A DNA stretch of 64,000 nt from Glycine soja (taxonomy: Eukaryota > Streptophyta > Magnoliopsida > Fabales > Fabaceae), in contig NC_041003.1 in assembly GCF_004193775.1 (NCBI RefSeq), positions 27,033,735 through 27,097,734 on the forward strand, in the 5' to 3' direction. The notes below the pieces were generated by a model. That model was not told the origin of the DNA, made no database searches, and was given only the letters and a program-made list of their open reading frames with translations. Positions 46,805 to 59,540 of this stretch are shown here, piece by piece. Within the stretch, counting starts at the first letter, position 1; the number at the start of each line of letters is the position of its first letter. Position numbers and translations under genes: made by a program.

Positions 46805-47290
46805 ACCAGTATGGATGATGTCATCAACATCTACTAACACATAGGCAGTTGCAGTCCCTTTGGCAAAACTGAACTACTATAGTCGTAACAGTGTAGATTT
46901 TAGCCTGTCAAACCAGGCGCCCGGGGCTTGTTTCAGCCCATAAATCGTCTTGTGTTGTCTTCACATGAGAGACTTGTCATGAGATTCAAAGCTAGGAGGC
47001 TTAGTCATATAGACTTTCTCCTCAAGGATCTCATTAAGGAAAGCATTGTTGAAATCGAGTTGCTTTAGGGGCTAGCCATGAGTGTTTGCCAAAGTGAGAA
47101 TGAGACGAACAATAATAGGTTTGCTAACTAGAGAAAAGGTCTTAGTATAATCACTACTAAACTGTTGGTTAAAGCCCTTGGCAAAAAGGTGGGGCTATGC
47201 CGGCTGACCATGCTTTTGGGATTTTCTTTTACTTTAAACACCAATTTGCAGCCAATTGGAATGCAGCCAGGGGGTAAAGACAAAGGACTG
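46805..47290 (-). pseudogene. Decayed copia reverse transcriptase
   Basis: On the minus strand, across frames: KLVFKVKENPKS (about 47240-47200), QLDFNNAFL near 47040-47066, IYGLKQAPGAWFDRL near 46905-46960, and YVLVDVDDIIHTG at 46809-46850. These are the ordered landmarks of the copia RT (RVT_2). The catalytic YVDD box has become DVDD, and stops and frameshifts interrupt every frame. No LTR belonging to it is recognisable nearby. Confidence 0.75.
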
Positions 47291-47615
47291 TAACAAAAAA
47301 AATCTATGTTATGAGGGACTGAAAGTATTTAAGCCAAAATTTATATAACAATTACTTCTAGAGTATGTGTGTTAATGCTAATGAGAGAAAAATATTTAAT
47401 GAAAACAAAAGCAATTATTATGTTCAAAACACAAATTACTTAATACTTGCTTTATTAGGTGATTGAAAGCATTTTAGTTGGATGTGTTACATGTTCTTTT
47501 ACAAGTGTCCTAATTAGCAGAACCTTGTATTGGGTTGAACTTCAGATCTTGCTTTCTTCCTCCTCTTTCTGGCATACTTTTTTTCTTAATACCATTTGTG
47601 GTTTTGGCATAATCT
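47291..47615. other. Nothing recognised
   Basis: AT-rich sequence between the RT remnant and the first TRAPPC8-like exon. No motif named. Confidence 0.4.
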
Positions 47616-47622
47616 AAAGGTG

Positions 47623-48224
47623 AAGATAATTCATCCTAGATTCCTGATAATTGGAAAGCAGGAAAATATGAAGCCAGAGTTTCCTGCGTGCTTAAAAAAG
47701 AGGACATATGCAGTACTAAGTGATGTGTATGCTAATCCTAACATCATGTCTAACACATTCTTTTTGTTTCCAGAGGTCAGTGTTGAATCTTTTCCATTTA
47801 AGTTGTGTATTTGTAAAAAAGGAAGACACAAAATTACAGAAGCATATTTAGACTCAAACCATGTGTCTTAAGGCTCCATGGAAAGGTTTATATAGGCTTA
47901 TTGTATTAATTACAAATAAATATAGGAGATTTTTTTCCTCTAAATCAAATATTAAGTTGCCTATAAACCTCTATACATTAAATGCAAATATCCTTTCCTG
48001 ATTTTTCAACAAAATGTTATTCTAATTTGGCTCCTGTTGGTCACATGATTTACACTTCCTTTTAGGGCACATCAATTCAAGGTGAAGCACCCTTCTTGTG
48101 GCCTCTTTGGTTTAGGGCTGTTGTTCCTAGTGATATATCACTTTACATGAGCATATATTATGAGATGGGAGATGCATCAAGTGTCATCAAATATCGTACA
48201 CTTCACTTGCATTACAATCTGCAG
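47623..48224 (+). pseudogene. TRAPPC8 (TRS85) gene fragment, two exons
   Basis: Exon one, about 47623-47775, encodes RFLIIGKQENMKPEFPACLKK and SDVYANPNIMSNTFFLFPE. It ends at GAG|GTCAGT. Exon two, 48066-48224, follows TTTAG and encodes GTSIQGEAPFLWPLWFRAVV, SLYMSIYYEMGD and SSVIKYRTLHLHYNLQ, ending CAG|GTTAGC. The phases match. This is a C-terminal-half piece of TRAPP III subunit 8, a Golgi/autophagy tethering protein. The other exons are absent: RT remnants lie upstream and polygalacturonase exons downstream. A gene fragment, probably carried here by transposition. Identification rests on recalled family sequence. Confidence 0.8.
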
Positions 48225-49091
48225 GTTAGCATAATGAATATTGAAAGAAACTTTTGGGTTATTATGTGTTTGGGAAATACATCTTAGTACTCATTATTAC
48301 AATTTTTCAAGAAAACGGTTTTGCTAACTTAGGAAAATGATTAAGGAATAAGAAAATATTATTTTTATTAAAAAAATGGTAGAATGTGTATTAATAGTAT
48401 TAAATGTTATAATTTTTAGTAAAAATAGTTTAAATTTTTTAACCATTACCATATTAGAGCAATGTAAAGCTGAAGTACTATTTGTTTGTTTATATTAAAA
48501 TAAATTCTTCACATTCATTTTTTTATGAGTATTTTAATTGGCATGTGTTATTAGTGTAAAATTTTTCACACATCGATCAAGGGGCATGGATTATTATATG
48601 ATGAGTTTCTCTTTAAATGATTCTAGCTATAATATTTTTCTTTCTTTGTCATTTTTTTGTGCTGAAATATTATTCAATTGGAGGGACATGAATATATATA
48701 GGAAAAGTGGACAACCAATTGTAAGGATAAGCCAAATTTCTTGACCTACAAAAAGATGAAAAATTCACCTTTGCCATGTCTTAATGGGAGCTTATTGTGA
48801 TCTGTATTTTCCTTAGGAAACAAGAATATTCACTGTAGAGGGACAACCATGAAATTCTGTTCAGCACTTCTTTGGAGAAAAAAAAAAGTATCATGAAAGA
48901 AAGCACAATAATGAACAAATATTGACTTTTGCAAAGTACACAACCCATGTCATTCTTATGGGAATCTTCATATATTATGTGACACTAAGGGTATCCACGT
49001 CTCTTTCAATGGACCTAACCTTGTACAAAGCACAATGCCACCTCAAGATCCTATAATTGTTGTTGCTAGCTAATGTTGTATTTTTCTTAAA
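48225..49091. other. Nothing recognised
   Basis: Intron remnant after the TRAPPC8 fragment, then the 5' flank of the polygalacturonase fragment. AT-rich. No further exon could be matched. Confidence 0.4.
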
Positions 49092-49588
49092 GTGACAAAC
49101 AAAAAGGAAATGAAAAGGAGTAGAAGTTTTTCCTTACTCTTTTACCTGTACTTGTTGGTGATTGTCTTTTCTACCTTCTCTATAGTTTCCGTGGAAGCAA
49201 GGAAGACTAACACCAAGAAAAAACTTCACAAACCTCACAAAGGTGGTCACACTCGAGGGTCACATTCTCCATGTCCAATTCTAGCCCCTCAAGGGAGCAC
49301 CTTTGATGTTTTGGCTTTTGGCGCCAAGGGAAATGGAGTTTCTGATGATTCAGAGGTAAATAAAGAAAGAAAGAACATATTAAGAATTTAAAGACAAAAA
49401 TTAGTGTGTTTTAATTGCTAAAGTTATATAACATTGTCCGAAATGTTTATATAAATCAGGCACTTCTAGCTGCATGGAATCGTGCATGTAAAGTTGCTGG
49501 TGCTACAGTTAAAATTCCAGCACAACTCAAGTTCCTCATGAAACATGCTACTTTACAAGGTCCATGTATACCCGACCTTACTCTTCAT
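49092..49588 (+). pseudogene. Polygalacturonase 5' fragment, two exons
   Basis: Exon one, 49092-49355, starts MTNKKEMKRSRS and has a hydrophobic signal-peptide core (LLFYLYLLVIVFSTF), a basic His/Lys-rich spacer, then STFDVLAFGAKGNGVSDDSE, the N-terminal strand motif of plant polygalacturonases (GH28). Donor GAG|GTAAAT. Exon two, 49460-49588, encodes ALLAAWNRACKVAGATVKIP and ATLQGPCIPDLTLH, phase 0. The catalytic region (NTD, DD, HG, RIK motifs) is missing. Downstream sequence is an S23 exon and a CACTA element. The parent enzyme is secreted and cuts pectin in the wall. This fragment cannot. Confidence 0.85.
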
Positions 49589-49864
49589 GTTCTCTTTCAC
49601 TTCTCACTCTTTTATTGGTTTTAAGTAGGTTTTGTTTGAATAAATTTATCTATATTCTTTTTTAATTCATAGGAACAAAAAATATGTGTTAAAGAATTTA
49701 CAACACTCACACATCATGTTTAATTAGATGGGCTAGTTAGACTCCTTGATTATCTATAAGTATTTATAGAAGAAAAAATAAAATAAAATTCTTTCAAAAA
49801 TTAAAATTAACTTATTCATAAGAGTATATAGTTTTAAGAAATTAATGTGTCTTTCTATTTGCAG

Positions 49865-49879
49865 AGGCATTGAGGCTAA
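49865..49879 (+). pseudogene. Ribosomal protein S23 (uS12) exon, left piece
   Basis: After a TTTGCAG acceptor the exon begins AGGCATTGAGGC and is cut by the CACTA element, with TAA as the duplicated target. It continues at 60858. The encoded start GIEAK matches eukaryotic small-subunit protein S23. Confidence 0.75.
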
Positions 49880-49899
49880 CACTATTAGAAAAATACACT

Positions 49900-50510
49900 T
49901 TCAACATCGGTTATTTACGACATTCTACGTCGGTTTTAAAATCGATGTTGAAAGTACTAATGTTGAATGTATTATTGTTAACATTGGTTTTGAAAAACCG
50001 ATGTTAACATAAAAATACAAACATCAGTTTTTCAAATAACTGATGTTATATATAAAGAACTATAGCAAAATAAGTGTATGCATAATGAACGTTGACATCG
50101 ATTTTCTAGAAAAACCGATGCTAGTATAATCGTTAACATCAGTTTTCTAGAAAAACCGATGTTAATATATTACTTAACATCGGTTTGTTAGAAAAACCAA
50201 TGTAAATGTTAAGTAATATATTAACATCAGTTTTTGTAGAAAACCGATGTCAACGTCCATCATCTATACACTTATTTTTCTGTAGTTAGTTATATATAAC
50301 ATCGATTATTTATAAATAATCGATGTTAACGTTTGTATGTTAACATCGGTTATGTATAAATAACCAATGTTATTAGAAATAACCAACATCGGTTTATTGA
50401 AAAACCAATGTTAAGGTGCATGTTGACATCGGTTTTTGTAAATAACCGATGTTGTTTACTATATTAACATCGGTTTTTATTAATAACCGATGTTGTTTTC
50501 AAGTTTTTTT
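49900..50510. repeat. CACTA subterminal repeats, left
   Basis: About 15 copies of ACATCGGTTT or its reverse complement AACCGATGTT, often paired as short inverted repeats around AGAAAA. In En/Spm elements such repeats bind the element-encoded TNPA-type protein. Confidence 0.85.
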
Positions 50511-50744
50511 TGTATAAACTTTCTGTTTTTACAATAAATCCAAAATTGTACCTATAAAATGCAATTTCAGACCCAATTTACAGCAAATAAACATTTTATT
50601 ATGCTTTCAAGCAGTTTTAATCACAATAAACATTGAATAATTGATTTATTATTAACAACTACTTGCTAATGAATTCAATGTTCAAATTACATAGGAAATG
50701 ACAAAAATGTTAAACCAAAGTAAACTAAGCTAAACTTAATCTAT

Positions 50745-53680
50745 CTAAATCCTAGCTTTGAGCTCTACTCGAAGATAATATTGTGCCCACTAGATCTGCA
50801 ACGCCTTTAATCTCTCTGGCTCCAATGGTCTAGGATCGTTAAAATACTGGATCATGAAATAAATGATAATAAGTTAATAATGTAATACAAATTATAAAAA
50901 AAATTAAATTTGTTTGAAATAAACGTACTGCTTCCCAGTTATTCCTGAAACTTCCTAAAATGATGATGGACATCTAGTGCATGGCATAATAGCCGCACTC
51001 AGTACTTCCTTTTTGTCTATTACACTAAATACATAATGACATTTGGATATTAATTAAACAATTAGTGTACAGACACATAAGAAGTATATATAAGTAGAAG
51101 TTTTATGTAAATGACATACCTTGACGACAATCTACCTAGCAGGAGCCTTTGATTTAGGCTATGGAGCATCATCAAGACCTTTTAAAGCACTGTTCCAGAT
51201 GAATGACCATTAAAAAGTGGTGTTGTTGAGGTATTTGAATGCAAATGCATTGAAAAGAACATTGACCTGTTAATTATCCCCTTAAGGTAGTTGTCTGGCC
51301 TATTATGCAATGAACAAAACCAAACAACTAGGTGTTCCTTGGGCACGATGACCACCATCTGCCAGTGTCTGCTGCAGCGGGGATGAATAAGGGTTAGTAT
51401 ATTAGTAAAAATTAATTAAATTTAGTTATTTTGTGTGAATTACCCATTCAGGTAGGCTCCAAGGTAGACATCGCGTTTTGAACTCTGCATCCAACTATTT
51501 ATGTGACTTTCAGTCTCAAAATGCGATTGCCCAGACCTCTGAATGGACTGTGGCTCGAAGAATCCATAGATATCAGAATTCCCCGCTCGCATACTTGTTT
51601 CAGTCAGATGTTTGTTTATGTTAAGTCAAAGTTAAATATTTATGAATTGAAAGCAATAACTTAGGTAATTAAAAGTAATCTAAAATAACCTACAGAATCC
51701 ATAACTATAGCATTGATATGCTGAGACATTGACCACCGTGTGCTATTTCGGAGAGGTCTTCGTGCTTTATGTAGAGCGGAAAGTCTAGATTAAAGACCCC
51801 GAACACGATGGCATCCTATGTAACCTAGTAAGGCCTCAAGAAAAGCTCTAGGATGGTCAATTTCATCAGATAAAGCGGATCATCGACCTTCGGATCTGAC
51901 TTTTGAGGTGGTTTTGCCGGAGACACAACAGGTTGTTCATGAAACAAAGTTAAATGGCCTAATTTGAGGCACGCTGAATGAATTAATTCAAAAAGAAGAA
52001 ACATATAGTAAGAGTAAAGTACCTGTTGTGATAAAGACTTGACCAGATGTGTCGGCCAAGCAAGGAAGGTGTGAATTGTCTGGCCCACTAAGGAAACCTC
52101 ATTAATGGGTACAGGAACAGGAGCATCTAGATCTTTAACCTCTTCCACACCCACCTTTACTTGGCCAGGCAACAAAGGAGTGTTATGAACAACAGTGGAT
52201 CCCTCATAAACTCTCCCCAGGGCAACCAGGCAGGCAAGATTTGCTTCGATGTACAAGCTGCATCTATCTGAGTCACCCTTCTCAAGATCGTTTCCTGAGG
52301 GATCAATATAACTCTCCTTTGTGCTTACTCGAGGACCTGAGGGACCTACCAGAGGCTCCAGAGGTAGTGCAAGTCCCTGAGATTGCATCTGGGACTGAAA
52401 CTGGGACTACATCTAGCTGAATGATGCCTTGAGCTATCGAGTCACTTTTTCTATGATCGACTCCTCTAGCTGGTCCCTGATTTGCTGGGTCAGCTGCTGC
52501 AATTCTTCAAGAGGCAGCAAGGAAGAGCTGCGGGATGTCCGTGGAGCCGATCCAAAGTATTGCTTGATAGTGACACCGACTCTAGCAGCACGGACGCGTC
52601 CAGGGTGCTCTGGACGTCCAATAGCAGCGGTGAGAACATCCTGACGTCCATGGGGGACGAAGGATCCCTGTGTCACCTGCTCCTCAAAGGAATCCTGCAC
52701 AGAAAAGACACAGTTGTATGTGGCATTCACAAAATATTGAAATATAATTCTAATGGTTAGTTGAAAATGACTTACGATCTTCTCAACGATTTCCTTTGCA
52801 GCCTCAGTCGTCATCTCCCCTGTTTTCTTGGTGCGGGCCATCTTCCACTTCACGTGGTATCTAACGGGGAATGGAGGGTCGATGACACCATCAATGCTTC
52901 CTAATTGTGTAGCTTCCTCCAGCTTCTTCTTCGTCATCCTCCAGCTTCTGCTCCAAATATTCATAACCCCACAAGACAAAACATGGGGGGCAGTGTTCTA
53001 TTTCTGGATGGCCTGTGCCTTTTTTCGCACATCCTGCAAAAATAAAACAATAATGCTTCAAATTGCTAGAATGAATTATAACAAGTTAATGTTTTTTGAA
53101 AAACAACTTAAATGGCAAGGTACACACCTCCCAAGAAGGGTCTCTGAGAGTCGGGCAAAACAAGGGCTCATTTCCTCGTGAGGTATGATTTAAACTGCCT
53201 CCATCTCTCGCCAACAGTCTGAAGTAACTTCTTTTTCATCCTACTGTCAAAAGCCTCTGGGATTTCAAATTCCGCCTGACAATAACAAATAAGGTTTATT
53301 TGTTACAATAATGTATTTTTTGGCTATTAATTAAAGAACATCAAATAAGAAAAGAAAAATACATGAATATCCTCCCAAATCAAGTCCTTTTGAGCAATAG
53401 GGACCTCCTTCCAGTTCTCGTACGTCACGTCCACCTTATCACGCGCCACAAACCCCAAATATGTTCTTAATTTCTTCCTGTGGGGACTGTTGGCCTTGCC
53501 GGTAGCAGGATCAACGTGGACCATTGGTCTCTCAACACTAGGTGGTCTAGTAGACAAGGATTGTAGACGTGAGGCTTTTCGTGTCCGCTTCACAGCAGAC
53601 AGGGAAGCTGATGCGTCGGGAGGAGGAAGAGGAGGAGAAGGAGAAGAAGAAGAAGGAGGCGAGGCAGGTGGAGAAACCAT
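50745..53680 (-). pseudogene. CACTA second protein: plant transposase domain plus Ulp1-type protease
   Basis: Likely start is ATG at 53680 (MVSPPASPPSS), giving a Pro/Ser-rich start, then KKLRTYLGFVARDKVDVTYE and WKEVPIAQKDLIWEDIH (plant En/Spm transposase family). Later come VKWKMARTKKTGEMTTEAAK (near 52840-52780), a DUF8039-like stretch (52388-51825) and a Ulp1/C48 peptidase: HWQMVVIVPKEHL near 51330-51365, RPDNYLKG, and ECGYYAMH (catalytic Cys) near 50985-51005. Introns or frameshifts separate the parts. A TAG at 50974-50976 directly follows AMH, where relatives have Trp. Ends at TAG 50745. Order and gene pairing are typical of plant CACTA elements. Confidence 0.7.
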
Positions 53681-53785
53681 GCTCCTACATACAAAAAAAC
53701 CAGGGTTAATAAACATTACAAAAAACAACTATATGACTTATGTAACTGAATCTAGCAAAATCAAATATATCAATAGAAAATTACA

Positions 53786-55545
53786 TTAGACGATGTTAAT
53801 TAATTCTTCTTCATCATGATCATTACGATTAGCATGAACGTTGTCAACTTCTTCTTCTCCGACAACGTTAGGAGCGATTTGTGTGGACAAAGGACTAACA
53901 TAGGTGTCCATGTATGAATCATCATCTTCTACATTAACACCAATTGTTTTTCCCTGTAGAACCACGCACCACCTTTTATCACAAGGGTCTTGCACATAAA
54001 ATACTTGTCTAGCTTGTTCTGTCATGATGAAAGGGTCATTGTGGTAACCAAGTTTCTTTAGGTCTACCAACGTAAATCCTATATCATTAGTGCGCACACC
54101 GGTGTTGCTGTCAACCCATTTACATTTAAAAACACAAACAGTAAATTTCACATATTTAAGCTCCCAAATTTCATCAATGAACCCAAATTAAGGGATGGAA
54201 GCTACACAGGGATTGGCGTCATCCACACTTGCAAAGTATTGAGATTCAGCCCTTAGGGTGACCCCGCTGTTCTGCATTGTACTTTTGTCGTCTTGTGCTT
54301 TTGTTTAAAATGAATACTTGTTTATGTCGTATCCTTGCCAAGTTATAACATTTCTTTTAGGCCCATCTACTAGCTTTCTTAATGTTTCTGAAGCAGTTTC
54401 ATCTGCAAAGATTGTATCTTTAAACCAATCACAGAAAGTCTTGTTATGCTTTTTCAATACCCAATTCTTTGACATTTTTGCATTATTCTATTTGACTAAA
54501 GCTTCATGCTTAAGTATGTATGGCAAAACTTCATTATTGTTGTTCAAGACATACAAGTGAGCTTGTAACAAATCTTCTAGACTTGGAGTGATCACATGCA
54601 GTCCTCTTGAGTCCTTACCACCCACTCTGTCATCATGTCGAGACTCGGGAAGTCCAATAGGTTTAGCCTTCTCAATGTATTCTAAAAAAAATTCAATGGC
54701 TTCTTCTGCAATGTACCTCTCAACAATAGATGCTTCTAGACGATATAGATTCTTTGTATACCCTTTTAAGATCTTCATGTATTGCTCAATCGGGTACATC
54801 CACCGCAAATAAATAGGACCACAACATTTGATTTCTCTTACCAGATGCACAATCAAGTGAATCATGATGTCAAAGAAAGCAGGGGGAAAATACATCTCCA
54901 ACTGGCACAGTATAACTGTGGCCTCATTTTCCAGCTCATCAAACTTGACAGGATCAACGACTTTACTACATATATGGCATGGAAGAAAAAGCACAGGTGA
55001 GTTATGGCTAACCTGACTTTGTTTGGTAAGATGTCTTGTATAGCCACAGCTAACAATTGTTGCATCAACACATGGCAATCGTGAGACTTTAACCCTACAA
55101 GCTTAAGCTCCTTCAACTGCACAAGGCTTTTAATATTTGAAGAGTATCCTTGTGGAACCTTCACCCGACGAAGACACTGACAAAAACTTATCTTCTCCTT
55201 TTTGGACAAAGTATGACAAGCAGGGGGCAAGTAAATTTTCTTCCCATCAGACCTTGGATGCAAGTGTGATCGTATCCCCATCTCATCTAGATCTTGACGG
55301 GTATTCAAGTCATCCTTCATCTTGCCTTGAATGTTAAGGAGCATCCCAATCACATTGTCACATACATTTTTCTCCACATGCATAACATCAATACAATGTC
55401 TAACGTCTAGATTAGACCAGTCCGAAAGATCAAAGAAAATGGACCTCTTCTTCCATATGCAAGTCTTACTTTTATCCTTCTTTTGGGTCTTTCCAAATAC
55501 AGTATTTAGGTGTTGAACCCACTGGTATACTTGCTCACCAGTCAA
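53786..55545 (-). pseudogene. TNP2-type CACTA transposase, N-terminal half missing
   Basis: The minus-strand frames read LTGEQVYQWVQHLNTVFGKT-like at 55545, WKKRSIFFDLSDWSNLDVRH, CIDVMHVEKNVCDNVIG, HDCHVLMQQLLAVAI, then (frame changed near 55000) LCQLEMYFPPAFFDIMIHL, YLRWMYPIEQYMKILKGYTK, a degenerate part at 54480-54200, and the DUF4216-like end KCKWVDSNTGVRTND..FYVQDPCDKRWCVVLQG to 53786. This corresponds to transposase_21 plus DUF4218 and DUF4216. The N-terminal part expected upstream of 55545 is absent and replaced by unrelated sequence. Cuts element ends when intact. This copy is broken. Confidence 0.8.
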
Positions 55546-56770
55546 GTTTACAACCTGAGTTTTGTTGTGGCTGAGTTTTTGTCAAGGACTGAGCATGGCC
55601 ATCATGTAATCAGCAATAGGAGCAACCTGAGGCTGTGGGTTTTAATTAAGGTTAGGAGTTGTGGATTTAAGGCTGTGGTGGCCAAGACTAGGTAGTTTTG
55701 GTGTAGTGGTGCTTGAGAGTGTAAGTGGACTTAAGGCTGTGGATTTTAGGCAACCTGAGGTACTATTGGTAAAGAAGGTTCATCAATTTGAGGTGACAAA
55801 AAGCCCACTTGAGGCATTAGCAGATATGGGACTAAATGGAGAGTACAATTTGAAGGAGTTAATGACATTGGTAAGCTTAGGAGCTGAACATGGGAGAGAA
55901 CATGGAGAGCAGGGAAGATTGGAGAGAAACAAATACTTGGTCTTTCAACAATAATTGACAGCAACAATATGTAGCAACAAACCATTTTGGAAACAACAAA
56001 AACATAGCATGCAGAATAACCAATCAAGGCAGAACGAAGAAGGCAGAATAAGCAAGCAAGAACACACCATAAACACTCTGAAGTAAGGATGTGGTGGCAC
56101 TAACCTTCTAGAAGCATTTTGTCTTCGGTAGCAATTTGTTTTCAAATTTTTTTCTTTCCTCCAAGGAACTACCTGCCAAAAGCTATTAAGAAGTTCATTC
56201 TGCGTCAATAAAGAGGATTCTTGAGATTTAACATTAGGGAAAAGTAGAAAAGGAAGGGATTTAGAAATGAGAGAAAGGAGGGGATGATAGAGTCTAGTTC
56301 AAACAAATCACAAAACCTAAAAATTATGTTTGGTTGTGTTTGTTCTCTCTATTATTTTTCACTCTATTTCTTTCATTTCCATTTTCTGTCTTGTACAAAT
56401 GAAAAACTTGTTAAATATGATAGTTTAATTTTCTAAGTGGTGTTGATTTAAAGAATATGATAATTATCTGTATAACTATAGCAATGGTATTTTCACACCT
56501 GGGCTTTAAGGCAATTTCTGATAGTGCTAAGATCACTGATGGCTTTAATAAATACCTATTACAAAAGAAACAACTAGTAACTATTTTTTCTAAAAATGTC
56601 ACTCAATGAAAATGGTGTTATCAAAAGTAAAATCAATGAAAAAAAGGCACTTCTGAACAAAGCTTTCAAGCAGAAAATTGTATTCCAATATCAATAATCA
56701 TTTTGAGAGTTTAGCAGTTGTTTCACTTAACAGATAATAAAGATTGATAATTAGCAATCTTGACATGTGA
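55546..56770. other. Cargo or filler of unknown origin in the CACTA element
   Basis: Between the truncated transposase and the right-hand gene fragments. It contains a GGCTGTGG-rich stretch near 55630-55750 with open frames I cannot assign. Confidence 0.3.
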
Positions 56771-56774
56771 TCAG

Positions 56775-56816
56775 GTGTCTGGGAGGATAACTTATTATGG
56801 CCATGAGCTACATGAA
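56775..56816 (+). pseudogene. Possible ABCG/PDR transporter exon scrap
   Basis: After GATCAG the sequence encodes VSGRITYYGHELHE, very close to the segment following Walker A in plant PDR-type ABC transporters (V.G.ITY.GHEL.EF). Only 14 residues, so chance or a neighbouring domain cannot be excluded. Confidence 0.4.
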
Positions 56817-57486
56817 AATGGTGTTATCAGGCAGTGCATGTATCCACGCTCGTCACACGCACCGCTAATGATAAGTCCTCCGATTCGTTGGCGCTGCTAA
56901 TGAAACTGACGAGTTATCATGAGCGACGGGTGTGACGAAATTCGATACCTCCAGCATTTGTTGCGGTAACTCCGCAACCATACTCCAATTAGCCACAATC
57001 TATTTAAAAAAACCATACTCAGCAAGTGGCGCTATTAGAGAAAGCAATAACCTATCAATTCTCAACCAAAGTTGCGCCTGCACTTCTACTAATTGTAGGT
57101 GGTGGCATGCTTTCAAATTCAAAGGGAAGAAGAAGAAGCAGAGAAGTTTCCATGGCACATTCAATTTGTGGAAAAAATGTATGACTTTTTCCAAAACTCT
57201 TACTATATTTTCGAATTTTGTCTCTCAAGTCCAAAGTCTTGAAAACCTTGTTTTATACACTTCTTCACGAGTACTTGTAAAATATTAGATGAGATAACTT
57301 CTATAAAAAGTTAAGTGCCTAAGTTAATTTTAGTTTATAAGAGAAACTCATTTCATTTTACTTTCTTATTTTGTTCTTCTATAAAAAAAATTAGTTTATT
57401 CACAGAACATAACATAAATTTCTTAGATACTATTAGAAGGTGCAAGGTTGCTTAAGTTTACTTGAGTTGAGTGGTGCTGAATATTG

Positions 57487-57678
57487 ATGCATGGGTGCTT
57501 TGTTCTCTTAAAGCCGTATGAATTCATAGTGGGAGCTCCACCGGGAAAGGAAAGGAAGCATGAATTTGTTGACAACCCAAATGGTTTATTCTCTGCTCAA
57601 GCAGCACCAAAACCTCCAACCTCCAGTTGCTATGTATGCAATACTGGAAGGAATGCATGGTTCAAATTACGGGTGTGA
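57487..57678 (+). pseudogene. Unidentified captured exon candidate
   Basis: The frame reads PYEFIVGAPPGKERKHEFVD and SAQAAPKPPTSSCYVCN. It has protein-like composition unlike its AT-rich surroundings, and a CxxC pair, and it is followed by GGGTGTGA and an AT-rich stretch. I could not name the family. Confidence 0.35.
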
Positions 57679-58857
57679 AAAAAATTAGTTTCTAAAAAAA
57701 ATTAAAACCAAACTTAATCAGTTTTTAATCTAAATATAAGAATGAACTGATTTTAGGAATTCAACTGGTTGTCAAACTACTTTTTTTTATTTAAAAAAAA
57801 ATGATTTTCATAATGATTAATTAATTAATAATGAAAATGACATTTCCAGCTCCAAATCAATGGTTTTCATCAACAAAGACATAAGAGCATACCAATCTAG
57901 GTCTGTGTGCTGAAAGTGATGTACACAAATTGCCTATGCTCTTTTTGTAGTATGGGCAGCAATAATTTCCCCCAGCTTACCAAACTGTATTCTGCATATT
58001 AAGGTTTCTAACGATTTTTATCCTTACATAATAAATATCCTTTTTTAACCAATAATATAAATAATGACAATGTTATTTATTACAACTAGCTAATTATAAT
58101 GACACATGATACATCAAATAATATAATCTAATCCTATTCGTTCCTAATTCCATGCATTTACTTATCACTATTAATGAATGAAATACAAAGGAATTCACCT
58201 CAAGCTCTAATAAGAATGAAATGAAAGGTTACATGGATTAAAAGAGAAGTTTCCCATGAAAACAAATAAGGAAGGAAGCACAGTGGAAACAATGGGAAAG
58301 AAGAGACTACTTAGGTGTTCATCCACAGAAACAACATGGCCTAAGCTATGTTGGGATTCATATTCCAGTTGATGGACAAGCTATCATGTAATGCCACAAA
58401 ATCAGTCACACAATTACACTCACATTATGAGAGTTTTTCACTTGAAATTGTGGTGCTAATGGGCGGCTACAATAGTAAAATTTTAATAAATACTCATAGC
58501 ATATTTCCTAATGGCAGGTCCCTTAATTATTAAGTCAAGTTCAAATTTTATGGTTGGTATTTATTCTAAGCCTAGCTTTAAATAAACTTATTGTTGTCAT
58601 AATTAATTTAGTTTTACAAGTGAAAGGATTGATTTCAGCTCTTTTTACAAATGAAGTGAAGAAGACATCAAACCATCTGATTTGAATATTAGTTTGGGCA
58701 GTATTATATGCAGAATAATTGTCCTTCTTTGCATGGCCTAGCAGCTTATATATATAATCCATGCACAGTGTTTCAAGCTTACAGACATTTTGATCGATAA
58801 TATAGGTAACTGATTGATACATTTCCTAGGTTGTTCCTCCTGAGGCATCCTACCTTC

Positions 58858-59480
58858 ATGTTCATGGATAAAGATGCTAATTCAAAAATCCAACTCCCTC
58901 CTGGATTTAGATTCCACCCTTCTGATGAGGAGCTAATTGTTCACTAACTGAGAAATAAAGTGACATCATTACCCCTTCCTGCTTCATTCATAGCAGAAAT
59001 AGATCTTTACAACTATAATCCATGGGAGCTCCCAAGTCTGTTTTAGCAATTGCACTGTTTTAGTTTGTGATTCATTCTTTTCTTGAAGTATTTACTCAAT
59101 GGGATAAAGCTTTTGTTGTTATTGTTGTTGTTATTGTCTTGAAGTAGTAATTACTAAAGGAATGATAGCTTTTCATTTTGAACAAGCAAAGCTTTGTTTA
59201 GGGAGGATGAGTGGTATTTCTTTACTCCTAGAGACAAGAAGTATCCCAATGGAGTGAGGCCTAATAAAGCAGCTGCTTCTGGTTATTGGAAGGCTATTGG
59301 GACTGACAAACCCATTTTCACTTCTTGTGGGATGAAGAGCATTACTGTCAAGAAGGCACTCGTGTTCTACAAGGGTCGTCCACCAAAGGGATCGAAAACC
59401 GACTGGATCATGCATGAGTATAGATTGCATGATTCCACGATCTCCAATTCAAAGCAAGAAGGGTCCATGAGAGTAGGCCA
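58858..59480 (+). pseudogene. NAC transcription-factor gene fragment, two exons
   Basis: Exon one from the ATG at 58858: QLPPGFRFHPSDEELIVH, then TAA at 58945-58947 where NAC proteins have Tyr, then LRNKV, ASFIAEIDLYNYNPWELP with a GT donor near 59035. Exon two near 59187-59480: [54 protein letters not shown] and [13 protein letters not shown]. These are NAC subdomains A to D. The C-terminal end of the domain and the activation region are missing: homology ends after EGSMR. NAC proteins bind DNA through this domain. The nonsense codon and truncation make it a pseudogene carried inside the CACTA element. Confidence 0.85.
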
Positions 59481-59540
59481 ATTTCATGAGTTCAATTTTT
59501 CAATTTGGTGGTTTTTAATGACCAATAGAGTAAATTATTG

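Noticed and set aside
57487..57678. SUMO-activating enzyme fragment
   Set aside because: The CYVC motif suggested it, but the surrounding residues do not follow that family as I recall it. Left unidentified.
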